A stretch of 64,000 nucleotides of DNA from Phymatolithon calcareum (taxonomy: Eukaryota > Rhodophyta > Florideophyceae > Hapalidiales), in the NCBI GenBank assembly GCA_977006965.1, contig OZ345373.1, positions 248,001 to 312,000 of the forward strand, in the 5' to 3' direction. The notes below the pieces were generated by a model that did not search any database, was not told the DNA's origin, and saw only the letters and a list, made by a program, of their open reading frames with translations. The position numbers and the translations under genes were made by a program. The number at the start of each line of letters is the position of its first letter. The first letter of the stretch is position 1. Positions 31,649-42,230 of the stretch are shown piece by piece.

Positions 31649-32107
31649 GGCCGGCGCGTTGGGCTCATGGAAGAGGGAAGGCGGGACATTTTCGGCTTGA
31701 ACAAGCAAGTTAACTGTTTGAACAAGTTTTAATTCCACGTGGCGTAGCTTATGATAGATTTAGTTAATCGGAAATCAAAATTTCTTTCGAGATATTCGAC
31801 CATATGATATCATAAATTAGCCGGATTGCTTGTTCCATCGAGTGCTACGAGCGATACTGGAATTTTTTTAAAAATATTTTTTAATTGCAAAAAAAATTGA
31901 AAAACATAAAAATCCCCCATAAAATATTTTCCAGCTCCACGATGAGTGCTACACTAATTTAACAATGGCAGCATTTAGAGCGTATCTAGTAGGGACCCAA
32001 ATTAGTATTTCTATCAAAATCGCAATTTTTCAATGCGCCTAATATTTAAAAATGTACGACAGATTGAAAGTTGTGCCCCTCCTAAGGCAGGAAATTGCCA
32101 CTGTACA

Positions 32108-32164
32108 ATTACTTATCAAGATATGGAAATGCTAATTATTTTCATTCTACATCTTGATAAGTAA
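32108..32164. repeat. Perfect 15-bp inverted repeat
   Basis: ATTACTTATCAAGAT at 32108-32122 is exactly complementary to 32150-32164, with partial pairing continuing inward. Confidence 0.85.
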
Positions 32165-32649
32165 TGCTACCATTGCACCCATGTAGTACTAAAATCGAAT
32201 ACGAAGGGGCATCGTCTCGACAATCGTTAAACACTTTAAAGTATTATACGAAGTGTTCTACTTCTTCATAAAGTTTCCATGCAAGGGATTGAGCGCTCAA
32301 TGAATAGTGAGGGAGATCGCCCACAAATTGCACACCTGTCTAAATAGTAGCAAAAAAGAAAAATGACAAAAAACTGCGTTATAGTGACTTTGCTTAAGTA
32401 TAAAAATGTGCCTATGTCTCCGCAGGCTCCGATTTCAGTATTGTCCGGATCGCCTTACATTACTGCTTATCTTCATGCAGCGGATTGTGTGTTTAAGAAT
32501 TGCTGCCGGAAGCAAGGCCATAAACCCGAACTTCACCAAGAAAACCCTTCGCTTCGAGCTCGGAATCGTTGATTTTTGGAAAATCAGAGATTTATCATAA
32601 AATTACTCCTGCCACAGAAGCCCTGGTCTCCGTTGAAAGTTTCAAACAA

Positions 32650-32729
32650 GATTTGCTGGCTGCAGACGAATTTGAGCCTCAAACTTTGATGGGTTTCAAA
32701 CCCTCAATCTCGTCTGCAGTCAGCAAATC
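32650..32729. repeat. Hairpin with 27-bp arms
   Basis: Positions 32650-32676 and 32703-32729 are complementary with about three mismatches (GATTTGCTGGCTGCAGACGA... and its complement). The loop is 26 nt. Confidence 0.85.
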
Positions 32730-32808
32730 CTGCACTTCAAAATTAGACGATTCCACTTACTGTATCAATTGGAAATTTTTCAAAATAACGCTGCTTATCT
32801 ACATGAAC

Positions 32809-32859
32809 GCTGTGCAAATGAAAGTACAGCGCGTTGTACTGTACGTTCATTTGCACAGC
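32809..32859. repeat. Hairpin with about 22-bp arms
   Basis: GCTGTGCAAATGAA at the left (32809-32830) pairs with 32836-32859, continuing through GTACAG with one bulge. The loop is very short. It lies 80 bp from the previous hairpin. Confidence 0.85.
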
Positions 32860-34129
32860 TTTAAATTTTAGTCAACTGTTTGATCTATGGATACATCCGG
32901 ATGCAATATCATACCGTACTTCACTCCGATCATCGATGATCAAGGTCCCTACTTAAAGTTACTCTATGGTACCTCCCCTTCGGCTTTCTCGTCGTCTCTA
33001 AAGGACACACTTTTCAACCTAGTTTTCCGGGTCTCACAGATTGAAAGTTGCCCTGTTAGAACACAGTTTCATACTCTTCAGCCCGCAATCAGCAAGGCCG
33101 TAAATCGGATAAGATAACAAGATGTCATCTGCGTGCTGCATTTCACCTCCAAGTCAATGATCGGAGCAACATCCATATGATACTTTATGATACAAAGAGG
33201 TTCGAGAATTCATGAGCCTGCGCTCGGCGCTCGAGATCGTCCCACAGCCAGAGATCAACATGGAGCTATTCGTAGTAAATTAATTTGCTTCAATATGTAT
33301 AGCTTTGGCATCCTATCATACTCGAAAGGCGCGCTTGCTCATACAGTAGCCCTTCTTCAATTAAGTTATTTACTACATTTTATTGTAAGAGCTGTGCTTC
33401 ATCATGCTGATGTCCGCTGTCCAATCATTACGACGTCTTTGCGACATTGACTTGTCCGAAACCGGATCGTACCAATAGAAGTGTTTCCACCAATCACTGC
33501 ATCCATGTCCCAAGTTAATTTCAGAAAAAAAATGACAAAGAGGTTTTCGGCCTTACACCATCTATGGGCAAACTGAATTTTTTGCTAATTTAATTCATTG
33601 ATCTCACTGCGGAGTCAGTTGCGAGCTGAAAACTCGGTGTGACGTGTACATGGATGGACGCGTGCATCCCAATGCGAGCTGCTGAACGGTAAAGTTATTG
33701 CCCCTGAATGATACCGTTTCCGGAACGGATCATGTTCAGGCGACCTTTGGACTATGTCAACAAACATTGCCAGCGGCGCGATTCACCTTCGCCAAATCAT
33801 CGATACAAGTGTAATCGCCCTGAGCACAACCTCAAAAATGACCACCCAGTGGCACCTTAGACTCCTCCATGCTTACCCGCTTTTGCATCCGCCAGCTCCA
33901 TTGCCACCATCCGCAATACTTGGTGGCAATTTCCACACATCTATAAATTTCCTTCGCGTTCCCGGTCCTCCATTCCGGCAACCGTCACCGCTGCTACCGC
34001 CCGGACGCTCCCTTCCGCGTCCTCGCCGGAAAACCACACCCCTTCCCCACAGCAACCACCGCCCGGACATCGGCACCTCCCGAGTCCCCGCCGGAAATCA
34101 CCGTCTGTCCCCACACCCTTCATCCTGCA

Positions 34130-35896
34130 ATGCGCTTCGCGGTCTGTGTGCCGCTCCTCTTTGCCGTTTTGCGAGCCGTCTTGACCCTACCGATTACCCC
34201 CGACGTGCAACTGCAACCGTCGTCGTCCTGGATAACATACGGAAGTCCGGAAACGAATTCCCAAACAACGGCCGACTTCACAGTTCACGACCATGTTTCG
34301 AATCAAATCAAGCGCGGCCACTACAACCTCGCCACCACACAGCACACCGTCGTTCTTCCCGATGCGCTCCCAGCGGCGGTACGAACCGATGACAAGTTGA
34401 GTTCTTTCAAGATTACTATTGTGGATCAGCCGAGATCAATGGACGTTGAGCCTGCTATTCGATTCGCAACCTCAATCGTTGAACACACTTGGAAATCTGA
34501 TGTTCCTGTCAACATGCGCATTGCGTTTGCCGAGCTCGGTGGTCGCAATGTGCTCGCCAACGGCGGCGGGACACATTTCGCACGCATGAGGAAGATATTC
34601 AAGGAAATCGTCCCAATTGCCGCCGCAGAATCATTTCTCGGTCGCGACCTTAATGCGCGAGAACCAGGCAATGGACACTTTGATGTTCTCGTTACGGTCA
34701 ATACCAATACACACTGGTATCTCGGTACTGATGGACGCACGCCAAGGAATCAGTATGATCTTGCCACTGTTTTGCTGCATGAGATATACCACAATCTTAT
34801 CTTCACTGGTGGCATTTTTGTCGAGGTCTCTCAAAACAAGTATGGTGAGGAATTCGAAGAGGCCAAAATTCAACGCGACCTCATCACTCGCTTCGACTCG
34901 TTCCTTGCCACTAGTGACGGATGTGCAATCCTCGGATATCTCTCCGACAGTAAATTGCAAAGGCGTACCGGTCGCAAGGGAACGCAACTTCTCGCTCAGG
35001 CCGTCGTGAACGACAGTCTTTTCTTCGGTTTTCACGCTTACGGTGTCATGGTCAAACTGCATGCCCCGCGTATCTTCAAGGCAAAGAGCTCAATCTACCA
35101 TATTGATCCGCATACAGCTGGCGCCGATGCCATGATGTCGCCAGTGATCCGCCCCGGTAGCAGTCAGCACCAGATCGGTCCAGTCATCCTCAAAATGCAA
35201 AGCCTCTTTCTCAACCCCGACGTAAAGGGCGCCAATCCAAACTGCCCACGTCCGCTCGCCGATCCGAAACCAAGCCGGCAAGTCACCCCCGAGGAGCGTA
35301 GCGGTGCACACGGGAACGGCGATCTGATTCATGAAGCGCCTGGGAGTAATGAGAGATTGTTCATCAATGTGCATGACCGACGACGAGGTCTCTCACCCGC
35401 TGTCATCATCACTCTCGCTGTTCTTGGTGGGCTTTTGTTGCTCGCCCTTTGTATCACACTCGCTCTTATTGCCATGGGTGTTTGCAAACGCGCGCCACAG
35501 CAGCAGCCGTACGGTGACTTCGATGACTTGGATGGGAAGGAAACCACGTACACGGAAACGTACAAACAGAGCCTGCCGCCGGTGAAGGAACCTTCGTACT
35601 GTACGCCGTCGAACGGAGAATATGTAAGACCGCCTCCATCAGTATGCAAGCCGTCAACTAGCACACGTTCACGTTCCATACACCCTTCTAGCGTACCAAA
35701 CAGCAGCACACATACGCATGATAAGGCGCCCTCGAAGCCACCGTCAACCAGCAGGCACTCGTGTCCGAAGGAGCGTTCTTGTCATAGGGAAGGTGGAAGT
35801 CACAAGCACTCCCAAAGACCGCATTCGCATAAGCCTTCTTCACGAAAGCCGTCGTCGCGAGCACCGAAAACGCATGATTATTTTGACTGTGCTTAA
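34130..35896 (+). CDS. Membrane-anchored HExxH protein, probable zinc metalloprotease
   Basis: The 588-residue protein begins with a signal peptide (MRFAVCVPLLFAVLRAVLTL). The extracellular or lumenal domain contains HEIYH at residues 217-221, preceded by hydrophobic TVLL, the usual zincin active-site helix with two zinc-binding His and the catalytic Glu. The third zinc ligand is not obvious; candidates are the Glu residues in the following 20 positions. A single membrane segment spans about 424-450 (AVIITLAVLGGLLLLALCIT), giving type I topology. The cytoplasmic tail of about 135 residues is rich in Ser, Pro, His, Lys and Arg. Processing of cell-wall or surface proteins is plausible but unproven. 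Possible polyadenylation signal AATAAA at 35987-35992. I cannot assign a known peptidase family. Confidence 0.7.
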   Translation: MRFAVCVPLLFAVLRAVLTLPITPDVQLQPSSSWITYGSPETNSQTTADFTVHDHVSNQIKRGHYNLATTQHTVVLPDALPAAVRTDDKLSSFKITIVDQPRSMDVEPAIRFATSIVEHTWKSDVPVNMRIAFAELGGRNVLANGGGTHFARMRKIFKEIVPIAAAESFLGRDLNAREPGNGHFDVLVTVNTNTHWYLGTDGRTPRNQYDLATVLLHEIYHNLIFTGGIFVEVSQNKYGEEFEEAKIQRDLITRFDSFLATSDGCAILGYLSDSKLQRRTGRKGTQLLAQAVVNDSLFFGFHAYGVMVKLHAPRIFKAKSSIYHIDPHTAGADAMMSPVIRPGSSQHQIGPVILKMQSLFLNPDVKGANPNCPRPLADPKPSRQVTPEERSGAHGNGDLIHEAPGSNERLFINVHDRRRGLSPAVIITLAVLGGLLLLALCITLALIAMGVCKRAPQQQPYGDFDDLDGKETTYTETYKQSLPPVKEPSYCTPSNGEYVRPPPSVCKPSTSTRSRSIHPSSVPNSSTHTHDKAPSKPPSTSRHSCPKERSCHREGGSHKHSQRPHSHKPSSRKPSSRAPKTHDYFDCA

Positions 35897-36754
35897 GTTT
35901 TGTTGAGATGCTTTGCTTTGTAAGATTAGAATACTATAGAACGAGACGTAACGTATTATTATCTCTCGAGGAGTAGGAAGTGGACAAATAAATTATAAGT
36001 TCTCACCGAATCCAGTACGGCTTCTGTGTTTCGATGGCTCTCATCTTGATGAGAATCAGCACTGCAGATTGGAGGCCTTTCTTTTAGCCAGAAAACAATT
36101 TTTGCAGCCCAGAAACGGGCCGATCTGCATACAAGCGAGGTTGGAGGTAGAACAAGGTCATTAACAAGCCCTTCGTCTAAGTGAACATTGTCGTACTGAC
36201 TCGGAGCACGGCTGTCAAAACAGTTGGCCTAAGGCCTGGATTGGCTGAACGGAAGGAAAGCGTCTGTGCTTTAGCACCTAATCCCAATCTTGTCTCCCTT
36301 CCTCCTTCCTATGGAGGATTGATCGGAGCGACTAAATAGGGTCAAAGAACTGTGTCCGAACTGCAAGCTGAGGACATGCCATCCTGGGTGTAGCGCAGAC
36401 ACAAAAGCACAACCAAGACAGGCAATCCAGAGAGATGTTCAGACACGAAGTCAACAATGTCAGAAACATCGGATGTGCCGTTATTAGCAGTTTTGACCGA
36501 TTACAGGGCGTACACGTATGCCTGAAATGAATCGGTGTTTGCGCACACGTATGACTTGTGTACACTAATGCTCGAAGAATTTGGCGGCAAATTGAGCCGG
36601 CAGTGCTTGTACGTACACCTGCAAAATCGTATAAACTGCACGGCTTTCGTACTCAGGGTCAGCGTCTTGTGTTTCCATCAGCGTCTCCCGCACCGCCGAG
36701 CGCAAGGTTTGCTTTCAGCCGGATATTCATTTCCCCCCCGAAAGTCACTTCACC
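35897..36754. other. Intergenic: 3' flank and FEN1 promoter region
   Basis: Contains AATAAA at 35987-35992 downstream of the HExxH gene. A small hairpin (TCTCATCTTGATGAGA) is near 36039-36054. No gene is recognised. The last 150 bp should hold the FEN1 promoter. Confidence 0.5.
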
Positions 36755-37933
36755 ATGGGAATTAAGGGTCTGAGCAAATTGCTTGCCGATAACGCCCCGC
36801 GCGCCATCAAGGAGAAGGACCTCAAGGCGTTCTCCGGGCGCAAAATCGCCATCGATGCCTCAATGTGTATCTACCAGCTGCTGGTTGGTGTGCGCATGGG
36901 GGCCGACAATTTCACAAACGACGCCGGGATGAATACCTCCCACATCATCGGTCTCTTCTACCGTTCCATCAAGCTACTCGAACTCGGCATCAAGCCCGTC
37001 TTCGTCTTCGATGGAAAACCGCCACCAATGAAAGGCGGTGAGCTTCAAAAGCGCGCCGACCTGAAGGCGGCAAATATCGAGAGCCACAAGAAAGCACAGG
37101 AGGCTGGCGATGCTGAGGCCATGGAGAAGTTCGCTCGTCGCATTAATACCATCACCCCGGAAATGACAGAGTCGTGTAAGCAACTCATCCGTCACATGGG
37201 CATCCCGGTCGTAGAGGCGCCGTGTGAGGCTGAGGCACAATGCGCTGAAATGTGCAAGGGTGGCCTTGTGTACGCCATCGCGAGTGAGGATATGGATTCG
37301 CTCACTTTTGGCACACCGCGACTATTGCGCCATTTGTGGGCAGGAGCGAGCACTTCCGCCGTGAAAAGGGGCATCAAGCCGACGGAGTATAACATCAATA
37401 TTGTGCTCGAGGACCTGGGCATGGATATGGCAAAATTCACGGATATGTGCATGCTCTGCGGTTGCGATTATCTGGACGGCATCCGCGGCTTAGGCCCAGT
37501 GACCGCGCTCAAGCTAGTGCAGGAGCACGGAACTATTGAGAAAATCTTGGACGTCATTAAAGGGAAGAGCAAGTATGTCGTCCCGGAAGAGTTCCCGCAT
37601 GATAAAGCACGAGAACTTTTCCGCAAACCGGAGATTCTGTCGGCGAATGAGATCGACCTAAAGTGGGTCGCCCCGGATGTGGAGAAGCTGACGGAGTTTT
37701 TAGTGAAGGAGAATAATTTTGCCGAGACGACTGTGCAGTCCGGAATCAAGCGATTGGAGAAAGCGAAGAAGGCTACGAATCAGGTAAGAATAGACCAGTT
37801 TTTCAAGCCGAAGGCTGCACCAAATGCCGGAGCAATGGCGGCTAAGCGTAAGGCGGCACTTTCGGAAAAGGGTAAAAAGGGCAAGGGGAAGAAGGCAATA
37901 TCTACCCCTATCTCCAAGAAATCGCGAAAGTAG
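36755..37933 (+). CDS. FEN1: Flap endonuclease 1
   Basis: FEN1 removes 5' flaps during Okazaki fragment maturation and long-patch base excision repair in the nucleus. The ATG at 36755 has an ideal context (caccATGG) and gives 392 residues, close to the usual 380. The mature N-terminus MGIKGL is intact. The metal-binding acidic residues are present as D34, D86, E158, E160, D179, D181 and D238 (in CGCDYLDG). A PCNA-binding PIP box (QVRIDQFF) starts at residue 343, followed by a Lys-rich tail that should serve as nuclear signal and DNA-binding arm. No intron is seen. It converges with PWP2, with 83 bp between stop codons. Confidence 0.98.
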   Translation: MGIKGLSKLLADNAPRAIKEKDLKAFSGRKIAIDASMCIYQLLVGVRMGADNFTNDAGMNTSHIIGLFYRSIKLLELGIKPVFVFDGKPPPMKGGELQKRADLKAANIESHKKAQEAGDAEAMEKFARRINTITPEMTESCKQLIRHMGIPVVEAPCEAEAQCAEMCKGGLVYAIASEDMDSLTFGTPRLLRHLWAGASTSAVKRGIKPTEYNINIVLEDLGMDMAKFTDMCMLCGCDYLDGIRGLGPVTALKLVQEHGTIEKILDVIKGKSKYVVPEEFPHDKARELFRKPEILSANEIDLKWVAPDVEKLTEFLVKENNFAETTVQSGIKRLEKAKKATNQVRIDQFFKPKAAPNAGAMAAKRKAALSEKGKKGKGKKAISTPISKKSRK

Positions 37934-38016
37934 GAATTGTACCGGCTTGTATTTATTTGTTCAGAGGCAAAACTTAGGCTGCTAGTCTGTTCATCCCGTT
38001 CGGTAAAAATTTTCCG

Positions 38017-41000
38017 CTACGATGCCCGCAGGCTCAACTCGGAGAGATACTGCAAGGTATGCTGGTTTCGGTCAGCAAGCGGCGCAAGTCGCTTCGAGTG
38101 CGCAGATGTCACGCGATGCAGAGAGCGCAGTGCAGTATTGACAGCTCCTACGTCCTTGGACGACTCATGCGCTTTTCCGCCCTGCAGTAGTAGGAGACGT
38201 CGTGCCCACAACAAGTTGAAGTCGATATGTGGAGTATTTTCAATCCGCCACGCCAACAACGATACCAGCTGCACAAAGTAGACACTCGGAATACTGCCAA
38301 GGACCAAGGGGATATCTGCTGGAGGGACAGCTTCTAAAACCTTATTGAGCACACTCCGTTCACGCAAGCGGAGAGCAATCATGAGAGCTTTCACGTACTC
38401 CTTTTCCCGCGCAGCTTTCTGAGCACTTTTCGGGGTTATATCCACGGCAAGATTCACGGGATCAAATATCACATCTTCGCTACCGCCATAGAGACCTTCA
38501 CCGTAAAGAAGCACTCCCTCCTGTGTTACTGCTGCCCACATCCGCCCGGTGGGGCTGTATTGCACGCACTTCACTTCAGCCTTCAGAAGCTTCTTCCGCT
38601 TTGTGAGCAATTCCGAAGGGGCTCCCGGTTGAGATCGTCCTCGGGCGATAACTGCTTCGCCATATGATTCGGCATCTTCGTCATCATGGTCGATATCGTC
38701 TGTAGGATGTCCACTTGCAGTCACATTTTTGGAATTGAGTTCATCGCGAAGCCCATCAAAATCCTGGTTCCTCGTGATCGAGTGCCTGTCAACAAGACTA
38801 GGGCTGATACCATCCGCCACAATATAAACACAAATGTGTTTTGAAGCAGCCCCAGCAAGCAAAAAGCGACCATCAGCAGAGTACGAAAGCGATTGAAAAT
38901 GGCCGCGAACGGGTGCAACTGTTCGCGAAGCACGTGAACGCCCTGGGGCTGCGTCTCTTCCACCATCAATAGTTCCAGTGATAGTCCCCTTATCGGCGTC
39001 CCAAATGGTAATTTCTCCCGACAGCGAAGCGCTTGCAAATTCCCGTCCATCCGGACGAAACGCCACGGCAAGAACCTCTTTCGAATGCTCCAGACTCTCA
39101 CATGACCCTTTGCGTTCGTACATATCCCAAAGCCTAACTGTCCGGTCCCATGACGCTGATGCAAGTGTTCCGCGACGCGGTCGAAAGGCGAGACTGCTGA
39201 CAGGACCCTTGTGACCTGCAAGCAATTCCAGAACTTTTCCAGTCCGCAACGACCAAACAATAATTTCGAAGGTATCCACACATCCCGCAGCGACCAAATC
39301 TCCCGCTGCATCAACAGCTACGCATCCAAACTGACGCTGCGGAGGAGGGCCAACAAGAACGCGGAAATTGCGGTACCTTCGAATATCAAACGCACGCACT
39401 GTGCCGTCAAGCGACGAGGATACCACAACATCGTTGCCTGCAAAAGCAATGCCCGTGATTCCTGCGGTATGGTCTGCAAAAGTGGCAGCACAGAAGCCTG
39501 TGGAAACACCCCATAATTTCACACGCCCATCCAACGATCCTGTGGCGATGGCGCGCCCGTCGGAGCTGAAAGCCGCGGCAGAAGAAGCCAACATATGTGA
39601 CTGCTGCTTTAGGACGTGAGTCTCTGATCGCCACTCCCAGACCACAAGCTGTCCGGAATACGAAGATGCTAATGCAATCCACTCACCGGTATCGTTGAAC
39701 TGAACGTCTGTTAATGCGCCCGCAGAGACACTTAGGGTATGAATCAAGGCCAGCTCGGTGAACCCAATAAATGGCATGCGAAGACTATCATCTGCTTCGT
39801 CATCGCCATCTGAAGACCTTGACCTCTTCTTCCTCATTTTGCGCGAGTTGATAGTTTGCTGACGTAACTCAAACAAGCCCTTGTCGAAGTCATCACTCTC
39901 TCCTTCTCCCATTTCGGCCGGCAACTGGTAAAGCGCAAACACCCCATTAGACATGCCAATGACGACGAGGTTATTGTTAACATCGCCTGACCGAACCCTT
40001 TTTGCCCCTTTCTTCACGAAGTGACGACTGGAGAGGCAAGCTTCAACAGGTATGAACCAACCTCTGTGCAATTTACCTGGAATAAACGTTTCATCAATAT
40101 CACCATCGCCCTCCGAGTCAGAAACGCTCTCCTCACTGTCGATGCTTTCGTCGTCACTGTTACCAGAAGGCTTTTTCTTTTCCGGTCTTAGCTCGCTATT
40201 GCCTGAATCCTTCGTCGCACCAACCTTCATCTCGGAGTCGGAGACACTTTCCTCACTGTTTGCGCTTTCGTCGTCACTATCATCAGAAGGCTCTTTCTTT
40301 TGCGGTCTTGGTTCGCTATTGCCTGAATCATTCGTCGCAGCATCCTTCATACCAGAGTCAGGATCATCGCTCCCTGCGCGTTCAGAGTCCAGGTCATCCG
40401 AAGATTTCTTCTTCTGTGCGGCAGTTTTCTCATTGTCTGCATCCCCCTCTTCCGCCGATTGCTCCAATTCATCATTAAATCGCAGTCGCCAGCAAAACAG
40501 AGCACCGTCCCGCGAAATAGTTACCAGTCCTCCCTTGCCACAGAACTTAACCACGACAATTGGCTCTCGATGTCCATGTAAAACGAGTGGGATGAGCTTC
40601 TTCCGTTTTCTCTCCGGATCCCGCAAGGTAAACACTCTGCAAACTCCATCTCGCCCAGCGACTGCAAGTCGCTTCGAATCCGCGCTCCATGCCATAGATG
40701 CTGTTGATGCCGCGCCCGACTTGAAGGACTGAAAGCGCTCAAAATCTGCATATCCAGGTACAGGGTCTGTCGGGACTTTCCAAACATTCGTTTCTGTAGC
40801 GTTTGCAAATGCTACCAATTTGCCCGACGGTGAAATGAGGGCCGCTGTCAAATTAAATAAAGGCACTGGCAGCGTGCCCCGAATACTGCCTGACATCATG
40901 AGCAGTGCTGCGCGCGCGTAAGTGTTTACCGCGAGCAATGCGCCGCCACCAGTCGATAAACTCCGCAGGTTTCGAGTTGATTCATAGGGCAGAGTTCGAG

Positions 41001-41136
41001 CACGGCCTTCCGTCAAGTCGACAGATGTCACTCTGCCGTTGACGGCAACAAAGAGAGTGTTTCCCGCAAAGCATAGCCCGCCGCCTTGATACGAAGCGCC
41101 GAGAAGATGTCGCACGGAGTACTCAAATAGTCCCAT
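38017..41136 (-). CDS. PWP2: PWP2/UTP1, WD40 subunit of the small-subunit processome
   Basis: PWP2 is a core UTP-B subunit needed for 18S rRNA maturation in the nucleolus. ATG 41136 begins MGLFEYSVRHLLGASYQGG, the typical PWP2 start region, and the protein has 1,039 residues. Two WD40 propellers follow, with repeats such as VKLWGVSTG, VRAFDIRRY, VRLWDMYER and ITIWDADKG. The C-terminal Utp12 domain is at about 915-1005 (RERSVLNKVLEAVPPADIPL and following). Unusual is an insert at about residues 230-345, rich in Asp, Glu, Ser and Lys, containing tandem 40-residue repeats between propeller blades. The C-terminus is basic. No intron is evident. Confidence 0.95.
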   Translation of the reverse strand: MGLFEYSVRHLLGASYQGGGLCFAGNTLFVAVNGRVTSVDLTEGRARTLPYESTRNLRSLSTGGGALLAVNTYARAALLMMSGSIRGTLPVPLFNLTAALISPSGKLVAFANATETNVWKVPTDPVPGYADFERFQSFKSGAASTASMAWSADSKRLAVAGRDGVCRVFTLRDPERKRKKLIPLVLHGHREPIVVVKFCGKGGLVTISRDGALFCWRLRFNDELEQSAEEGDADNEKTAAQKKKSSDDLDSERAGSDDPDSGMKDAATNDSGNSEPRPQKKEPSDDSDDESANSEESVSDSEMKVGATKDSGNSELRPEKKKPSGNSDDESIDSEESVSDSEGDGDIDETFIPGKLHRGWFIPVEACLSSRHFVKKGAKRVRSGDVNNNLVVIGMSNGVFALYQLPAEMGEGESDDFDKGLFELRQQTINSRKMRKKRSRSSDGDDEADDSLRMPFIGFTELALIHTLSVSAGALTDVQFNDTGEWIALASSYSGQLVVWEWRSETHVLKQQSHMLASSAAAFSSDGRAIATGSLDGRVKLWGVSTGFCAATFADHTAGITGIAFAGNDVVVSSSLDGTVRAFDIRRYRNFRVLVGPPPQRQFGCVAVDAAGDLVAAGCVDTFEIIVWSLRTGKVLELLAGHKGPVSSLAFRPRRGTLASASWDRTVRLWDMYERKGSCESLEHSKEVLAVAFRPDGREFASASLSGEITIWDADKGTITGTIDGGRDAAPGRSRASRTVAPVRGHFQSLSYSADGRFLLAGAASKHICVYIVADGISPSLVDRHSITRNQDFDGLRDELNSKNVTASGHPTDDIDHDDEDAESYGEAVIARGRSQPGAPSELLTKRKKLLKAEVKCVQYSPTGRMWAAVTQEGVLLYGEGLYGGSEDVIFDPVNLAVDITPKSAQKAAREKEYVKALMIALRLRERSVLNKVLEAVPPADIPLVLGSIPSVYFVQLVSLLAWRIENTPHIDFNLLWARRLLLLQGGKAHESSKDVGAVNTALRSLHRVTSAHSKRLAPLADRNQHTLQYLSELSLRAS
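40111..40360. repeat. 120-bp tandem repeat inside PWP2
   Basis: Two copies with a period of 120 bp (40111-40230 and 40231-40350), plus the start of a third, encode an acidic Ser-rich repeat with SEESVSDSE and DSGNSE. The repeats are in frame. Confidence 0.85.
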
Positions 41137-42104
41137 TGCTGTGGAGAGAGTGAGCGCATGCAGTCTGATAAAGGCGATGAACGCACAGCATAGTAAGTGA
41201 AGTACCTGTAATTGAAGTTACATGCTCTGGTGCGGTCGTCGACCCTACTTATTAGATCCGTTACCTGTATGACATACTCTATCATACACTCGAGAAATGG
41301 GTTTGAATGGCAATAATCTTCCCTGTGTATACTGTATGGTTTATGGGTCTTACCGTACAATAACGACTCTCCCCACGTCTTGAAACTCTGCAGGTCATTC
41401 GCTGCAGCTTGCTTCACAGCTGACTGACAATTGCTGCCCTTCATCATATTTCATCAGCATCCTGCGTGCTACTTTTCCGCATTCTCATCGAGGTGCTTCT
41501 CGATTGCACCCCGTGGCGCGTCAAAGCGGAGCGTGCTGCGCATCTTCGCGCTCTTAACGCCGCAGCGCCCACTGGTGCTCGGGCGCCCCACGGCGCCGCG
41601 TGTGCTATATGTCGCTTTCGAATGGACCGCCCGTCATGGGGCTCTAATTTACTGCGCGAGCTTCCATGTATGGGTGGCTGGAGTTAAGAGATCCCTATTG
41701 GCGTGCACAAATGTGAAGGTTTTGAGACTCCATACGTCAGTTCTGTTGGTGGAGTTTAAGCAAGACACTGCAGCGGAGCTACAGGCTTCTGGGCTAGGAG
41801 CATCAACTGATGTCGTAGTGCAGTTCAGAGGACAGCACCTAAAAGTTGCACCTGGAGGAGCAAATAGACCGCACTTCGAGGAGTAATGCAGGACACACAA
41901 AGCGGAGAAATCTTCCGTGGTGAGAAAGTTGGAATAAATCTGCGTGAAAGTTAATGGGACGGACAGCGGAGCAAAGAAGTCATTGAATGGAAATAGACTT
42001 ACCCAGGCTCTGTCGGTCGTAGTCGCCATTTCACATAAGCTCGGATGAAGGACATGCATGGAATTAAAGCACTATGAAAGTTTCGTGTCAGACCGCAATG
42101 TGTC
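41137..42104. other. Intergenic, no gene recognised
   Basis: Includes the probable PWP2 promoter. A frame at 41431-41886 is open for 151 codons in a GC-rich patch, but it starts poorly and shows no domain. I do not call it a gene. Confidence 0.5.
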
Positions 42105-42230
42105 GTGGAAATACTCATGATGATAGACATGTGCAACAGGGATCTACGGTGGTACTGGCTTGGACACATTCTTAGAATGCACGAGCGCCGCCTGGTCCGA
42201 TATCGGCGTTCTTCAAGACAGTGTGGTAGG
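42105..42230 (+). mobile_element. Small retrotransposon relic (WLGHILRM motif)
   Basis: The frame reads RDLRWYWLGHILRMHERRLVRY. The R/W-x-GHxLRM motif is typical of the C-terminal region of many LINE reverse transcriptase proteins. Nothing else of the element is recognisable nearby. It is a different family from the LINE copies at 6-19 kb. Confidence 0.45.

Larger units (their letters stand above)
31649..34129. other. Intergenic with several hairpins; 3' end is the HExxH gene's C-rich leader
   Basis: No gene is recognised in 2.5 kb, apart from frames without protein-like features. It contains three strong inverted repeats (annotated separately) and a weaker one at about 33706-33736. The AT-rich 31740-32060 part has long A and T runs. 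From about 33890 the sequence becomes C-rich, probably the leader or promoter of the gene starting at 34130. Confidence 0.6.

Noticed and set aside
33754-34392. 212-codon frame upstream of and overlapping the HExxH gene
   Set aside because: Its Pro-rich composition reflects C-rich leader DNA, and the overlapping part is a shadow of the gene starting at 34130.
41431-41886. 151-codon open frame after PWP2
   Set aside because: No ATG in good context, no recognisable domain, and it lies in a locally GC-rich patch near the PWP2 promoter.
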